Shown here: positions 1-6,486 of the stretch, one piece after another
Numbering within the stretch: position 1 is the stretch's first letter
How the letters are laid out: every line of letters starts with the position of its first letter
Origin: Coriobacteriia bacterium
Lineage (GTDB): Bacteria > Actinomycetota > Coriobacteriia > Anaerosomatales > JAENZW01
Assembly: GCA_029858605.1 (NCBI GenBank)
Contig: JAOUET010000036.1
Location: 1-12,630 of the forward strand
Direction: 5' to 3'
Length of the DNA stretch: 12,630 bases
Made by a program: the position numbers and the translations under genes
The notes under the pieces: generated by a model
What the model saw: only the letters and a program-made list of their open reading frames with translations
Database searches by the model: none
Told to the model about the DNA's origin: nothing

Positions 1-986
1 ATGGTGTTGCCGTCACGGTCGGACAGCAGCTGACGGAGGGTTCCGTCAACCCGCACGACTTGCTGCATCTCAAGGGCCCGAAGGACGTGCTCCGGTACGT
101 GGTCGAGCAGGTCCAGGATGTCTATCGCAGTCAAGGTGTCGACATCAACGACAAGCACATCGAAGTCATCGCCAGACAGATGCTTCGGCGAATCACGGTG
201 CTCGAACCCGGCGACGCCGACTTCTTGCCCGGCCAGCTCGTCGACCGGTTCATCTTCGACACCGAGAACGACGCATTGATCGAAGACGGGAAGAACCCCG
301 CGGTCGGCACGCCGGTGCTTCTCGGAATCACCAAGGCGTCGCTGGCCACCGAGAGCTACTTGTCTGCCGCATCGTTCCAGGAGACCACACGCGTGCTCAC
401 CGACGCAGCCATTGCGGGCAAGGAAGACAACCTACTCGGTCTGAAGGAGAACGTGATCATCGGCAAGCTGATTCCGGCGGCCACCGGAATGCGCCGATAC
501 CGCTCGGTGCGCCTGACGTACAAGGGCGAATCTGCCGAGTGGACCCGTGCCGAGGAAGGCCCCCTGCCTGAGTTCGCACCCGAGGAACTCAAGGAACTGG
601 AGTCGATGCTGCCCGGCCCGGCCATCACTGAAGAGCATGCGGGACTGTCGCCGTCAGAGGCCGCCGCCTTTTTCGCTGAGCTGGGCGGAGCCGCCGGCGC
701 TGAGGATGTCGATGTGTCCGCCTTCGAAGGAGCAGTCTTCGAACCGGAATCTCGGGCCAAAGAGGCGGTGCCCGCCGCGACGGGTGAAGCAGCGCTGGAC
801 CTCTCGATTGCCGAGCTGGGTGTCTCCGTGCGCTGGGAAACCAAGCTGGCGGCTGCTGGTATCGGCGACGTGCGCACGCTTCTCGGCCGCACCGCCGACG
901 AGATTCTCGGGATCGAGGGGATCGGGGCAAAGGCCCTCGAGGAGATCGAACAGGCTCTAAGCCGGTACGGCTTCGAGCTGACCTGA
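1..986 (+). CDS. rpoC: RNA polymerase beta' subunit, C-terminal part, with alpha-CTD-like tail (5' partial)
   Basis: The frame is open from the left edge (first full codon at 3) to TGA at 984-986, so the start lies upstream. The product is the C-terminus of the beta' subunit of RNA polymerase, which helps form the catalytic core. Family signatures visible include GQQLTEGSVNPHDLL (3-65), LLGITKASLATESYLSAASF and GLKENVIIGKLIPAATG, then MRRYRSVRL where most beta' chains soon end. Here the chain goes on: an acidic Ala/Glu/Pro-rich linker (about 540-795), then about 60 residues (804-983) with the pattern IAELGVSVR...L...GI...L..RT..EIL.I.GIG.KALEEI..AL...G. That pattern matches the helix-hairpin-helix alpha C-terminal domain without gaps. 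The beta' identity is certain; the origin and function of the tail are inferred. A terminator follows at once, so rpoC appears to end its own operon. Confidence 0.97.
   Translation, partial: GVAVTVGQQLTEGSVNPHDLLHLKGPKDVLRYVVEQVQDVYRSQGVDINDKHIEVIARQMLRRITVLEPGDADFLPGQLVDRFIFDTENDALIEDGKNPAVGTPVLLGITKASLATESYLSAASFQETTRVLTDAAIAGKEDNLLGLKENVIIGKLIPAATGMRRYRSVRLTYKGESAEWTRAEEGPLPEFAPEELKELESMLPGPAITEEHAGLSPSEAAAFFAELGGAAGAEDVDVSAFEGAVFEPESRAKEAVPAATGEAALDLSIAELGVSVRWETKLAAAGIGDVRTLLGRTADEILGIEGIGAKALEEIEQALSRYGFELT
804..983 (+). other. Alpha-CTD-like helix-hairpin-helix domain fused to the beta' C-terminus
   Basis: These 60 codons align without gaps to the alpha subunit C-terminal domain as I recall it from E. 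coli. In E. coli numbering, R265 (in SVR), G296 and K298 (in GIGAK) and E302 (in LEEI) are kept. N268 is Thr, C269 is Lys and S299 is Ala. In alpha, R265, N268, G296, K298, S299 and E302 contact UP-element DNA. So the fold and about two thirds of the contact set appear present. The preceding linker resembles the flexible alpha NTD-CTD tether in character. DNA binding is inference; a general helix-hairpin-helix role is the alternative. Confidence 0.75.
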
Positions 987-1000
987 TCTGTCGTATCTTG

Positions 1001-1040
1001 CGCGGGGTGTTCCGGTTGGCGGAGCACCCCGCGTTTCTTT
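1001..1040 (+). terminator. Intrinsic terminator after rpoC
   Basis: A 14-bp stem pairs 1001-1014 with 1020-1033, with one G-U pair and a five-base loop (GTTGG). It is followed by TTTCTTT at 1034-1040. It begins 15 bases after the rpoC stop. The perfect GC-rich base and T-rich tail make it a strong rho-independent terminator, separating rpoC from the ribosomal-protein cluster. Confidence 0.9.
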
Positions 1041-1050
1041 GGGCGGAAGC

Positions 1051-1079
1051 CTGACAGACGTCGTCCTGGGGTATAGATA
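1051..1079 (+). promoter_or_regulatory. Possible second upstream promoter for the str cluster
   Basis: CTGACA at 1051-1056 is followed 17 bp later by TAGATA at 1074-1079; an overlapping TATAGA at 1072-1077 would give a 15-bp spacer. The match is weaker than the promoter at 1098-1126 and could be chance. Tandem promoters would suit a highly expressed operon. Confidence 0.3.
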
Positions 1080-1097
1080 CACCCGGCTCCGTGGCGT

Positions 1098-1126
1098 TTG
1101 ACACGCTGGGGGCAACCTGCTAGAGT
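1098..1126 (+). promoter_or_regulatory. Main promoter of the str-S10-spc cluster
   Basis: A perfect -35 hexamer TTGACA (1098-1103) lies exactly 17 bp from TAGAGT (1121-1126), which matches four of six consensus -10 bases. It sits between the rpoC terminator and rpsL. Transcription would start near 1133, giving a leader of about 84 nt. Confidence 0.75.
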
Positions 1127-1145
1127 GCGTCGTTGCGACTGTAAC

Positions 1146-1197
1146 GTCGGCAGCCTGCGTACCCTGCCGGCCGTCGATTACTGAGGAGCAGGTTTTT
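1146..1197 (+). promoter_or_regulatory. rpsL leader with two competing pairings, possible attenuator
   Basis: Within the leader, 1146-1153 can pair with 1164-1171 (8 bp, one G-U, 10-base loop). Bases CCTGC at 1163-1167 can instead pair with GCAGG at 1188-1192, directly before five T residues (1193-1197). The two pairings exclude each other, as in attenuators. The second stem is only 5 bp with a 20-base loop, so this is weak evidence. Confidence 0.22.
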
Positions 1198-1216
1198 CGA
1201 CAGAAGGGAAGGGAAG

Positions 1217-1588
1217 TTGCCGACCATCAGCCAGCTGGTCCGGAAGGGCCGCAAGCAGGCGCAGGTCAAGAGCAAGACTCCTGCGCTCAAGGGCAACCCA
1301 CAGAAGCGCGGTGTGTGCACGCGAGTCTATACGACTACCCCCAAGAAGCCGAACTCGGCCCTTCGGAAGGTAGCCCGCGTGCGTCTCGTGAACGGTATGG
1401 AGGTCACCGCCTACATACCGGGAATCGGTCACAACCTGCAGGAACACTCAATCGTGCTCGTTCGTGGCGGTCGTGTGAAGGATCTTCCGGGCGTGCGCTA
1501 CAAGGTCATCCGCGGGACTCTCGACGCCGCAGGCGTCAGCGATCGCAACCAGGCGCGGTCCCGCTATGGAGCGAAGAAACAGGGATGA
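1217..1588 (+). CDS. rpsL: 30S ribosomal protein S12
   Basis: S12 lies at the decoding centre of the 30S subunit and helps check codon-anticodon pairing. The 123-residue product has the normal length and the family start MPTISQLVRKGR. The start is TTG at 1217, behind a purine-rich ribosome binding site (GGGAAGGGAAG). No ATG or GTG fits the conserved N-terminus, so the rare start is well supported. The loop TPKKPNSALRK carries K43 and the loop GGRVKDLPGVRY carries K88. Both are the wild-type residues altered in streptomycin-resistant mutants elsewhere. D89, the target of RimO methylthiolation in other bacteria, is present. This is the first gene after the promoter at 1098-1126. Confidence 0.98.
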   Translation: MPTISQLVRKGRKQAQVKSKTPALKGNPQKRGVCTRVYTTTPKKPNSALRKVARVRLVNGMEVTAYIPGIGHNLQEHSIVLVRGGRVKDLPGVRYKVIRGTLDAAGVSDRNQARSRYGAKKQG

Positions 1589-1599
1589 GGTATCCGGTT

Positions 1600-1626
1600 C
1601 GGCCCGGCCTCATGCGTGTCGGGTCG
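1600..1626 (+). promoter_or_regulatory. Hairpin in the rpsL-rpsG spacer, candidate S7 feedback site
   Basis: Bases 1600-1606 can pair with 1620-1626 (7 bp, one G-U) around a 13-base loop. In E. coli, S7 represses the str operon by binding the rpsL-rpsG intercistronic RNA. The location matches; I cannot show that the structure does. Confidence 0.3.
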
Positions 1627-1650
1627 TAGTAGACCGAGGAGATTGACGCT

Positions 1651-2121
1651 ATGCCAAGGCGTGCCGCAGCAACACGGCGAGAGGTCGTGCCCGATCCGGT
1701 ATACAACAACCGGCTCGTGACGCAGCTCATCAACAAGGTCCTGTGGAAGGGCAAGCGCTCGGTGGCCGAGCACATAGTCTACGGGGCGTTCGACATCGTG
1801 GAACAGAAGACTGGGCAGGACCCCTTGTCCGTCTTCAAGAAGGCGATGGACAACGTGCGCCCGAGCCTCGAGGTGCGCCCCAAGCGTGTGGGAGGCGCGA
1901 CGTATCAGGTTCCCGTGGAAGTAAACGCACGGCGCGCGACGACCCTTGCGATCAGGTGGATTGTCGGCTTCGCGCGCGATCGTCGCGAGAAGACAATGGC
2001 CGAGCGGCTCGCCTCGGAGATCCTAGACGCTGCCAACGGCATGGGGGCTTCCGTGAAGAAGCGCGAGGACCTCTACAAGATGGCGGAATCCAACCGGGCT
2101 TTCAGCCACTACCGCTGGTAG
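1651..2121 (+). CDS. rpsG: 30S ribosomal protein S7
   Basis: S7 starts assembly of the 30S head by binding the 3' major domain of 16S rRNA, and it sits beside the exit-site tRNA. The 156-residue length is typical. Family features include the start MPRRAAATRREV, the segment VYGAFDIVEQKTG, the segment EVRPKRVGGATYQVPVEV (about residues 75-92) and the C-terminal NRAFSHYRW. The ATG is preceded by GAGGAG with good spacing. It is 62 bases downstream of rpsL and 65 bases upstream of fusA, in the classical str order. In other bacteria S7 is the repressor of this operon. It ends in TAG. Confidence 0.98.
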   Translation: MPRRAAATRREVVPDPVYNNRLVTQLINKVLWKGKRSVAEHIVYGAFDIVEQKTGQDPLSVFKKAMDNVRPSLEVRPKRVGGATYQVPVEVNARRATTLAIRWIVGFARDRREKTMAERLASEILDAANGMGASVKKREDLYKMAESNRAFSHYRW

Positions 2122-2186
2122 ACCGGCCCCACAGGGGGAGACGACGCCCGAACCCGAGCGAGGAAGCACAAGAGGACGACGAGTAC

Positions 2187-4286
2187 ATGGCTCCGACGAA
2201 GTACCCTCTCGCCAAGACCCGGAACATCGGGATCATGGCTCATATCGATGCCGGCAAGACCACCACGACCGAGCGCATTCTCTTCTACACGGGGAAGACT
2301 CACAAGCTCGGTGAGGTGCACGACGGCGCCGCAACCATGGACTGGATGGTCCAGGAGCAGGAACGCGGCATCACCATCACTTCGGCTGCGACTACCTGCT
2401 TCTGGAAGGATCATCGAATTCAGATAATCGATACACCCGGCCACGTGGACTTCACGGTCGAGGTCGAGCGCTCGCTTCGCGTGCTCGACGGCGCCGTAGC
2501 GGTCTTCTGCGCCGTCGGAGGCGTGGAGCCGCAGTCGGAGACGGTGTGGCGGCAGGCCGACACGTACCGGGTTCCCCGAATCGCGTACGTGAACAAGATG
2601 GACCGGACCGGTGCCGACTTCATGAACGTCGTGCACATGATGAAGGACCGACTCCGCACGCGATCGGTGCTGCTGCAACTTCCGATTGGCGCGGAGGACA
2701 AATTCGAGGGAATCATCGACCTCGTCGCGATGAACGCCATCCACTTCAACGAGGACGACAAGGGCATCAACCCCACTGTTGGCGAGATTCCGGCGGAACT
2801 GCAGACGGCAGCCGAGGAGCACCGCCACCAACTCGTAGAGGCTGCTGCCGAGTACGACGACACGCTTCTCGAGAAGTACCTGAACGACGAGGAGGTCACC
2901 CTCGCCGAGGTCAAGAAGGCGATCCGCCAGGCCACACTGGACTGCGCCATCACGCCGGTGACGTGCGGCGCGTCGTTCAAGAACAAGGGCGTCCAACCGC
3001 TGCTCGACGCGATAATCGACTACCTCCCGTCCCCACTCGACGTTCCGCCGATCAAGGGCGAGGAGCTCAAGACGCACAAGCCGGTCGAGCGCAAGGCTGA
3101 GACCAGCGAGCCGTTCGCGGCATTGGCCTTCAAGGTCATGACCGATCCCTATGTTGGAAAGCTCACGTACTTCCGTGTCTATTCCGGACAGACGAAGGCG
3201 GGCTCATACCTGCTGAACTCCACGAAGGGACATAGGGAGCGGATTGGCAGGCTCCTGGCGATGCACGCAAACCACCGCGAGGACGTGCAGGAGGTTTCGG
3301 CGGGCGACATCGTCGCTGCCGTCGGCTTGAAGAACACGACAACCGGCGACACGCTTTGCGACGAGAAGGGCGCCGTCCTACTCGAGTCGATGGTGTTCCC
3401 CGATCCCGTCATCGACATTGCGATCGAGCCGAAGACCAAGGCCGACCAGGAGAAACTATCGCAGTCCCTCAGCAAACTTGCCGAGGAGGATCCGACGTTT
3501 CGCGTCCGGACCGACACCGAGACCGGTCAGACGATCATCGCCGGGATGGGCGAGTTGCATCTCGAAGTCATCGTCGACCGCCTGCTTCGCGAGTTCAAGG
3601 TCGAGGCCAACGTCGGCAGGCCCCAGGTGGCGTATCGCGAGACTGCGGCGACGTCCGTCGAGAACGTCGAGGGCAAGTTCGTCCGCCAGACGGGCGGTCG
3701 TGGCCAGTACGGACACGTCGTGATCAATCTGGAGCCGCAGGTTCCGGGCGCGGGCTACGTGTTCGACAACAAGATCGTGGGTGGCGCCGTTCCGAGGGAG
3801 TACATCCCCGCCGTCGACAAAGGGATGCAGGAGGCACTCGAATCGGGCATTCTGGCCGGCTACCCGGTCGTCGACCTCAAGGTTGAACTCATCGACGGAA
3901 GCTATCACGAAGTCGACTCATCGGAGATGGCGTTCAAGATCGCCGGCTCGATGGCGGTCAAGGATGCTCTGCGACGTTCCAGACCCGCCCTGCTGGAGCC
4001 GGTCATGGCCGTCGAGGTCGTCACTCCCGAGGATTTCATGGGTGATGTCATCGGCGATCTGAACGGTCGCCGCGGTCACATAGAGGGCATGGAGCAGCGC
4101 TCGGGCGCGCAGGTGATTCGTGCGCGCGTGCCGCTCTCAGAGATGTTCGGCTACGCCACCGACCTTCGCTCCCGTACGCAGGGGCGTGCTTCGTACACGA
4201 TGCAGTTCTCGGCATACGAACAAGTGCCGAAGAGCGTCGCTGAGGAGATCGTGAGCAAGGTCGGAGGAGATCTGGCCCAGGTATAG
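2187..4286 (+). CDS. fusA: Translation elongation factor G
   Basis: EF-G is the GTPase that moves tRNAs and mRNA through the ribosome after peptide bond formation, and with RRF it splits ribosomes for recycling. The 699-residue product is full length. The GTPase signatures are clear: AHIDAGKT at 18-25, DTPGH at 82-86 with catalytic H86, and NKMD at 136-139. Domains II to V follow, including GRGQYGHVV in domain IV. The frame is open far upstream, but the start is ATG 2187, which gives the family N-terminus MAPTKYPLAKTRNIGIMAH. An AGAGGA lies 11 bases before it. The next gene is rpsJ, 58 bases on; the tuf gene usually found here is missing. Confidence 0.98.
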   Translation: MAPTKYPLAKTRNIGIMAHIDAGKTTTTERILFYTGKTHKLGEVHDGAATMDWMVQEQERGITITSAATTCFWKDHRIQIIDTPGHVDFTVEVERSLRVLDGAVAVFCAVGGVEPQSETVWRQADTYRVPRIAYVNKMDRTGADFMNVVHMMKDRLRTRSVLLQLPIGAEDKFEGIIDLVAMNAIHFNEDDKGINPTVGEIPAELQTAAEEHRHQLVEAAAEYDDTLLEKYLNDEEVTLAEVKKAIRQATLDCAITPVTCGASFKNKGVQPLLDAIIDYLPSPLDVPPIKGEELKTHKPVERKAETSEPFAALAFKVMTDPYVGKLTYFRVYSGQTKAGSYLLNSTKGHRERIGRLLAMHANHREDVQEVSAGDIVAAVGLKNTTTGDTLCDEKGAVLLESMVFPDPVIDIAIEPKTKADQEKLSQSLSKLAEEDPTFRVRTDTETGQTIIAGMGELHLEVIVDRLLREFKVEANVGRPQVAYRETAATSVENVEGKFVRQTGGRGQYGHVVINLEPQVPGAGYVFDNKIVGGAVPREYIPAVDKGMQEALESGILAGYPVVDLKVELIDGSYHEVDSSEMAFKIAGSMAVKDALRRSRPALLEPVMAVEVVTPEDFMGDVIGDLNGRRGHIEGMEQRSGAQVIRARVPLSEMFGYATDLRSRTQGRASYTMQFSAYEQVPKSVAEEIVSKVGGDLAQV

Positions 4287-4344
4287 AGGGCGCACCTACT
4301 GAAGCAGGCGGGGGACATCCCGTTGCACGACGGAGGGCAGAGAG

Positions 4345-4653
4345 TTGGCGAACCAGAAGATACGGATTCGGCTCAAGGGCTACGACCACGAGATCGTGGA
4401 CCAGTCCACGAAGATGATCGTGGACACGGCGCAGAAGACCGGCGCGAAGGTCTCGGGCCCGATCCCTCTTCCGACCGAGCGCAATCTTTACTGCGTAATC
4501 AGGTCGCCGCACGTGAACAAGGACAGCCGGGAGCATTTCGAGATGAGGACGCACAAGCGCCTCATCGACATCCTGGAGCCGACGCCCAAGACGGTCGACT
4601 CGCTGATGCGGCTCGACTTGCCTGCGGGTGTTGATATCGAGATCAAGCTGTAG
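4345..4653 (+). CDS. rpsJ: 30S ribosomal protein S10 (NusE)
   Basis: S10 is part of the 30S head and also acts as NusE in transcription antitermination, linking RNA polymerase and ribosome through NusG/NusB. The product is 102 residues with the conserved start MANQKIRIRLKGYDHEIVD, and the loop region SPHVNKDSREHFEMRTHKR (about 54-72) contacts partners. The start is TTG at 4345 with GGAGG nine to thirteen bases before it. No other start gives the family N-terminus. It normally leads the S10 operon; here it follows fusA closely with no visible promoter, so it probably shares the str transcript. Confidence 0.97.
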   Translation: MANQKIRIRLKGYDHEIVDQSTKMIVDTAQKTGAKVSGPIPLPTERNLYCVIRSPHVNKDSREHFEMRTHKRLIDILEPTPKTVDSLMRLDLPAGVDIEIKL

Positions 4654-4660
4654 GAAGCAC

Positions 4661-4679
4661 CCCGCCGAGGAGCGGCGGG
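4661..4679 (+). promoter_or_regulatory. Hairpin with AGGAG loop in the rpsJ-rplC spacer
   Basis: A perfect 7-bp GC stem (CCCGCCG with CGGCGGG) closes a five-base loop AGGAG. There is no T-tract, so it is not an intrinsic terminator. It sits in a 100-base spacer. It could be an RNA-processing site, a protein-binding site or chance; a similar hairpin lies before rplB. Confidence 0.45.
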
Positions 4680-4753
4680 TAGGAGCGGTCCGCTGGGAAC
4701 GTCGCATCGTGGCGGCGAGGACCCATGACCGCGTGAGAAGAGAGACGAGAGAC

Positions 4754-5389
4754 ATGATCGCAACACTGTTGGGACGAAAGCTGGGTATGACCCAGGTCTG
4801 GAGCGACGACGACAAGCTCGTGCCCGTCACGGTCATCGAGGCGGGTCCTTGTGTCGTCAGCCAGGTCAAGACTGTCAAGAGGGACGGCTATTCGGCCGCG
4901 CAGATCGCCTTCGGCGACATCAAGCCGAAGAAGGTCAACAGGCCGACCGCGGGGCACTTCGCCAAGGCGGGCCTCGACCCGCGCGCTCACATGATGGAGA
5001 TCCGTCTGGACGAGGGCGACTCGGTCAAGGTCGGCGACACCTTCACTGTCGAGATGTTCGACCCCGGAACGAGGGTCAGCGTCGGCGGCACGAGCAAGGG
5101 CAAGGGCTTCCAGGGTGTCATCAAGCGTCACGGATTCCACGGAGGTCCCGGCGGTCACGGTTCTCACTTCCACCGCCAGCCCGGTTCGATCGGTGCTTGC
5201 GCGACGCCATCGCGTGTCTACCGGGGCTCGAAGATGGCCGGCCAAATGGGCAACGCAACCGCGACGATTCGCAATCTGGAGGTCGTCAAGATCGACGCCG
5301 AACAGAATCTGCTGCTGGTCAAGGGTGCCGTACCCGGTGGCAAGGGATCGCTGCTCACCATCCGTCACATGCAGCCCCAGGCGGGCTGA
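4754..5389 (+). CDS. rplC: 50S ribosomal protein L3
   Basis: L3 is an early 50S assembly protein whose extension reaches the peptidyl transferase centre. The product from ATG 4754 is 211 residues, the family length, with the start MIATLLGRKLGMTQVW. The signatures TSKGKGFQGVIKRHGF and RGSKMAGQMGN (about residues 156-166) are clear. The frame is open upstream, but the N-terminus only matches the family from 4754. The ribosome binding site is weak, just purine-rich GAGA repeats. In the loop GSIGACATPS the glutamine methylated by PrmB in E. coli is replaced, as in many Gram-positives. A 100-base spacer with a hairpin precedes it, and it ends in TGA. Confidence 0.97.
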   Translation: MIATLLGRKLGMTQVWSDDDKLVPVTVIEAGPCVVSQVKTVKRDGYSAAQIAFGDIKPKKVNRPTAGHFAKAGLDPRAHMMEIRLDEGDSVKVGDTFTVEMFDPGTRVSVGGTSKGKGFQGVIKRHGFHGGPGGHGSHFHRQPGSIGACATPSRVYRGSKMAGQMGNATATIRNLEVVKIDAEQNLLLVKGAVPGGKGSLLTIRHMQPQAG

Positions 5390-5424
5390 TCGTGGGTCCG
5401 TCTCGAGAAGGAATGGGGAAGACG

Positions 5425-6048
5425 ATGGCAACGATCGATATCAAGGACGCCCACGGCAAGAAGGTGGGCACGACCGAAGTCGCCGACGGCGTCTTCGGCA
5501 TCGAGCCGCATCAGACTGCCGTTCACCAGGTCGTGCGCAGCCAGATGGCCGCTCGTCGTTCTGGCACGCACAACACGAAGACTCGCAGCGAGGTCCGCGG
5601 TGGCGGGCGCAAGCCGTATCGCCAGAAGGGTACGGGCCGGGCGCGCCAGGGCACGATCCGTGCCCCGCAGTGGCGCGGGGGCGGAGTCGTCTTCGGCCCT
5701 CATCCGCGAAGCTACGCGTTCAAGGTGCCAAACAAGGTCGTCAAGCTCGCGATGCGCAGCGTGCTTTCGGCGAAGACTGCCGAAGGCGTGCTCCACTGTG
5801 TGGACAGCTTGAACCTCGAGGAACCGTCGACGAAAGAGGCCGCCGAGGTTCTCAAGAACCTGGGCATCGAGGGCCGCGTCACCGTCATCGTGTCGAACGA
5901 CGATACGAACGCGCTGCTATCGTTCCGAAACCTGCCGAAGGCGCGCGTCCTCACCGTGTCCGAGGCAAACACGTACGACCTCGTGGACAACACCGCCGTG
6001 CTCTTCACGCAGCCGGCACTCAACTGGCTCGAGGAGGTGCTGGCGTAG
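5425..6048 (+). CDS. rplD: 50S ribosomal protein L4
   Basis: L4 binds 23S rRNA domain I early in assembly, and its long loop lines the polypeptide exit tunnel. In E. coli it also represses the S10 operon. The product is 207 residues. The tunnel loop GGGRKPYRQKGTGRARQG (residues 59-76) and the following segment APQWRGGGVVFGPHPRSY are well conserved. ATG 5425 is preferred because GGGGAAG lies five bases upstream; ATG 5413 and GTG 5392 are in frame but lack a well-spaced site. It lies 35 bases after rplC and one base before rplW, so translation is probably coupled. Confidence 0.96.
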   Translation: MATIDIKDAHGKKVGTTEVADGVFGIEPHQTAVHQVVRSQMAARRSGTHNTKTRSEVRGGGRKPYRQKGTGRARQGTIRAPQWRGGGVVFGPHPRSYAFKVPNKVVKLAMRSVLSAKTAEGVLHCVDSLNLEEPSTKEAAEVLKNLGIEGRVTVIVSNDDTNALLSFRNLPKARVLTVSEANTYDLVDNTAVLFTQPALNWLEEVLA

Positions 6049-6049
6049 C

Positions 6050-6337
6050 ATGACCGATTCACGAGAGATCATCATCCGCCCCGTCGTCTCGGAGAAGTCC
6101 TACGAGATGATTGCCGAGAACCGCTACACGTTCGAGGTGGACAAGCGTGCGTCCAAGCCCCAGATCGCATCCGCGATCGAGGACATCTTCGGCGTGTCGG
6201 TCGTGAAGGTGAACACGATGAACGTCACGGGCAAGCCCAGAAGACTGCGCTGGCAGCGTGGGCATACGCGCTCGTGGAAGAAGGCGATTGTGACTCTTCG
6301 AGAGGGCGATTCGATCGAGTTGTTCGGAAACGTCTAG
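6050..6337 (+). CDS. rplW: 50S ribosomal protein L23
   Basis: L23 sits at the tunnel exit and is the docking point for trigger factor and signal recognition particle. The 95-residue product shows the family pattern: IIIRPVVSEKSYEMIAENRYTF near the N-terminus, then FGVSVVKVNTMNV and GKPRRLRWQRGHTRSWKKA. Its ATG follows the rplD stop after one base, and its ribosome binding site GAGGAGG (6031-6037) lies inside the end of rplD. It ends in TAG and is followed by an unusually long 149-base spacer for this part of the operon. Confidence 0.97.
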   Translation: MTDSREIIIRPVVSEKSYEMIAENRYTFEVDKRASKPQIASAIEDIFGVSVVKVNTMNVTGKPRRLRWQRGHTRSWKKAIVTLREGDSIELFGNV

Positions 6338-6425
6338 CGACAAGGATCGCTGGTGCGAACGCTCCGCGGGCTCGTGGGATAGAGCCGCACGGGAGCGGAG
6401 GTAGTCCGGCGTCGCAGCCGCCGAA

Positions 6426-6444
6426 AGCGGGAGGAGATCCCGCT
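6426..6444 (+). promoter_or_regulatory. Hairpin with GGAGA loop in the rplW-rplB spacer
   Basis: A 7-bp stem (AGCGGGA with TCCCGCT) closes the loop GGAGA. It has the same geometry, 7 bp plus 5 bases, and the same exposed GGAG as the hairpin at 4661-4679. The 149-base spacer around it (6338-6486) shows no convincing gene or promoter. Confidence 0.45.
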
Positions 6445-6486
6445 AGTCCCAGGCGGATGTGGCCATCGGACGGAAGGAGTTGGGAC

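Noticed and set aside
1743..2186. Upstream extension of the fusA frame through rpsG
   Set aside because: It overlaps rpsG in another frame; EF-G homology and a ribosome binding site begin at 2187.
2109..3077. Long open frame on the minus strand opposite fusA
   Set aside because: It is antisense to a certain gene in GC-rich DNA, where codon bias keeps the opposite frames open; the protein resembles no family.
4287..4344. Remnant of tuf between fusA and rpsJ
   Set aside because: No EF-Tu-like codons remain in the 58 bases.
6353..6382. Nine-codon ORF after the rplW stop, GTG preceded by AAGGA
   Set aside because: Too short and not linked to a downstream start; expected by chance.
6274..6486. 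Upstream extension of the rplB frame, including ATG 6457
   Set aside because: The L2 family start is at 6487 with its own ribosome binding site; the extension resembles nothing.
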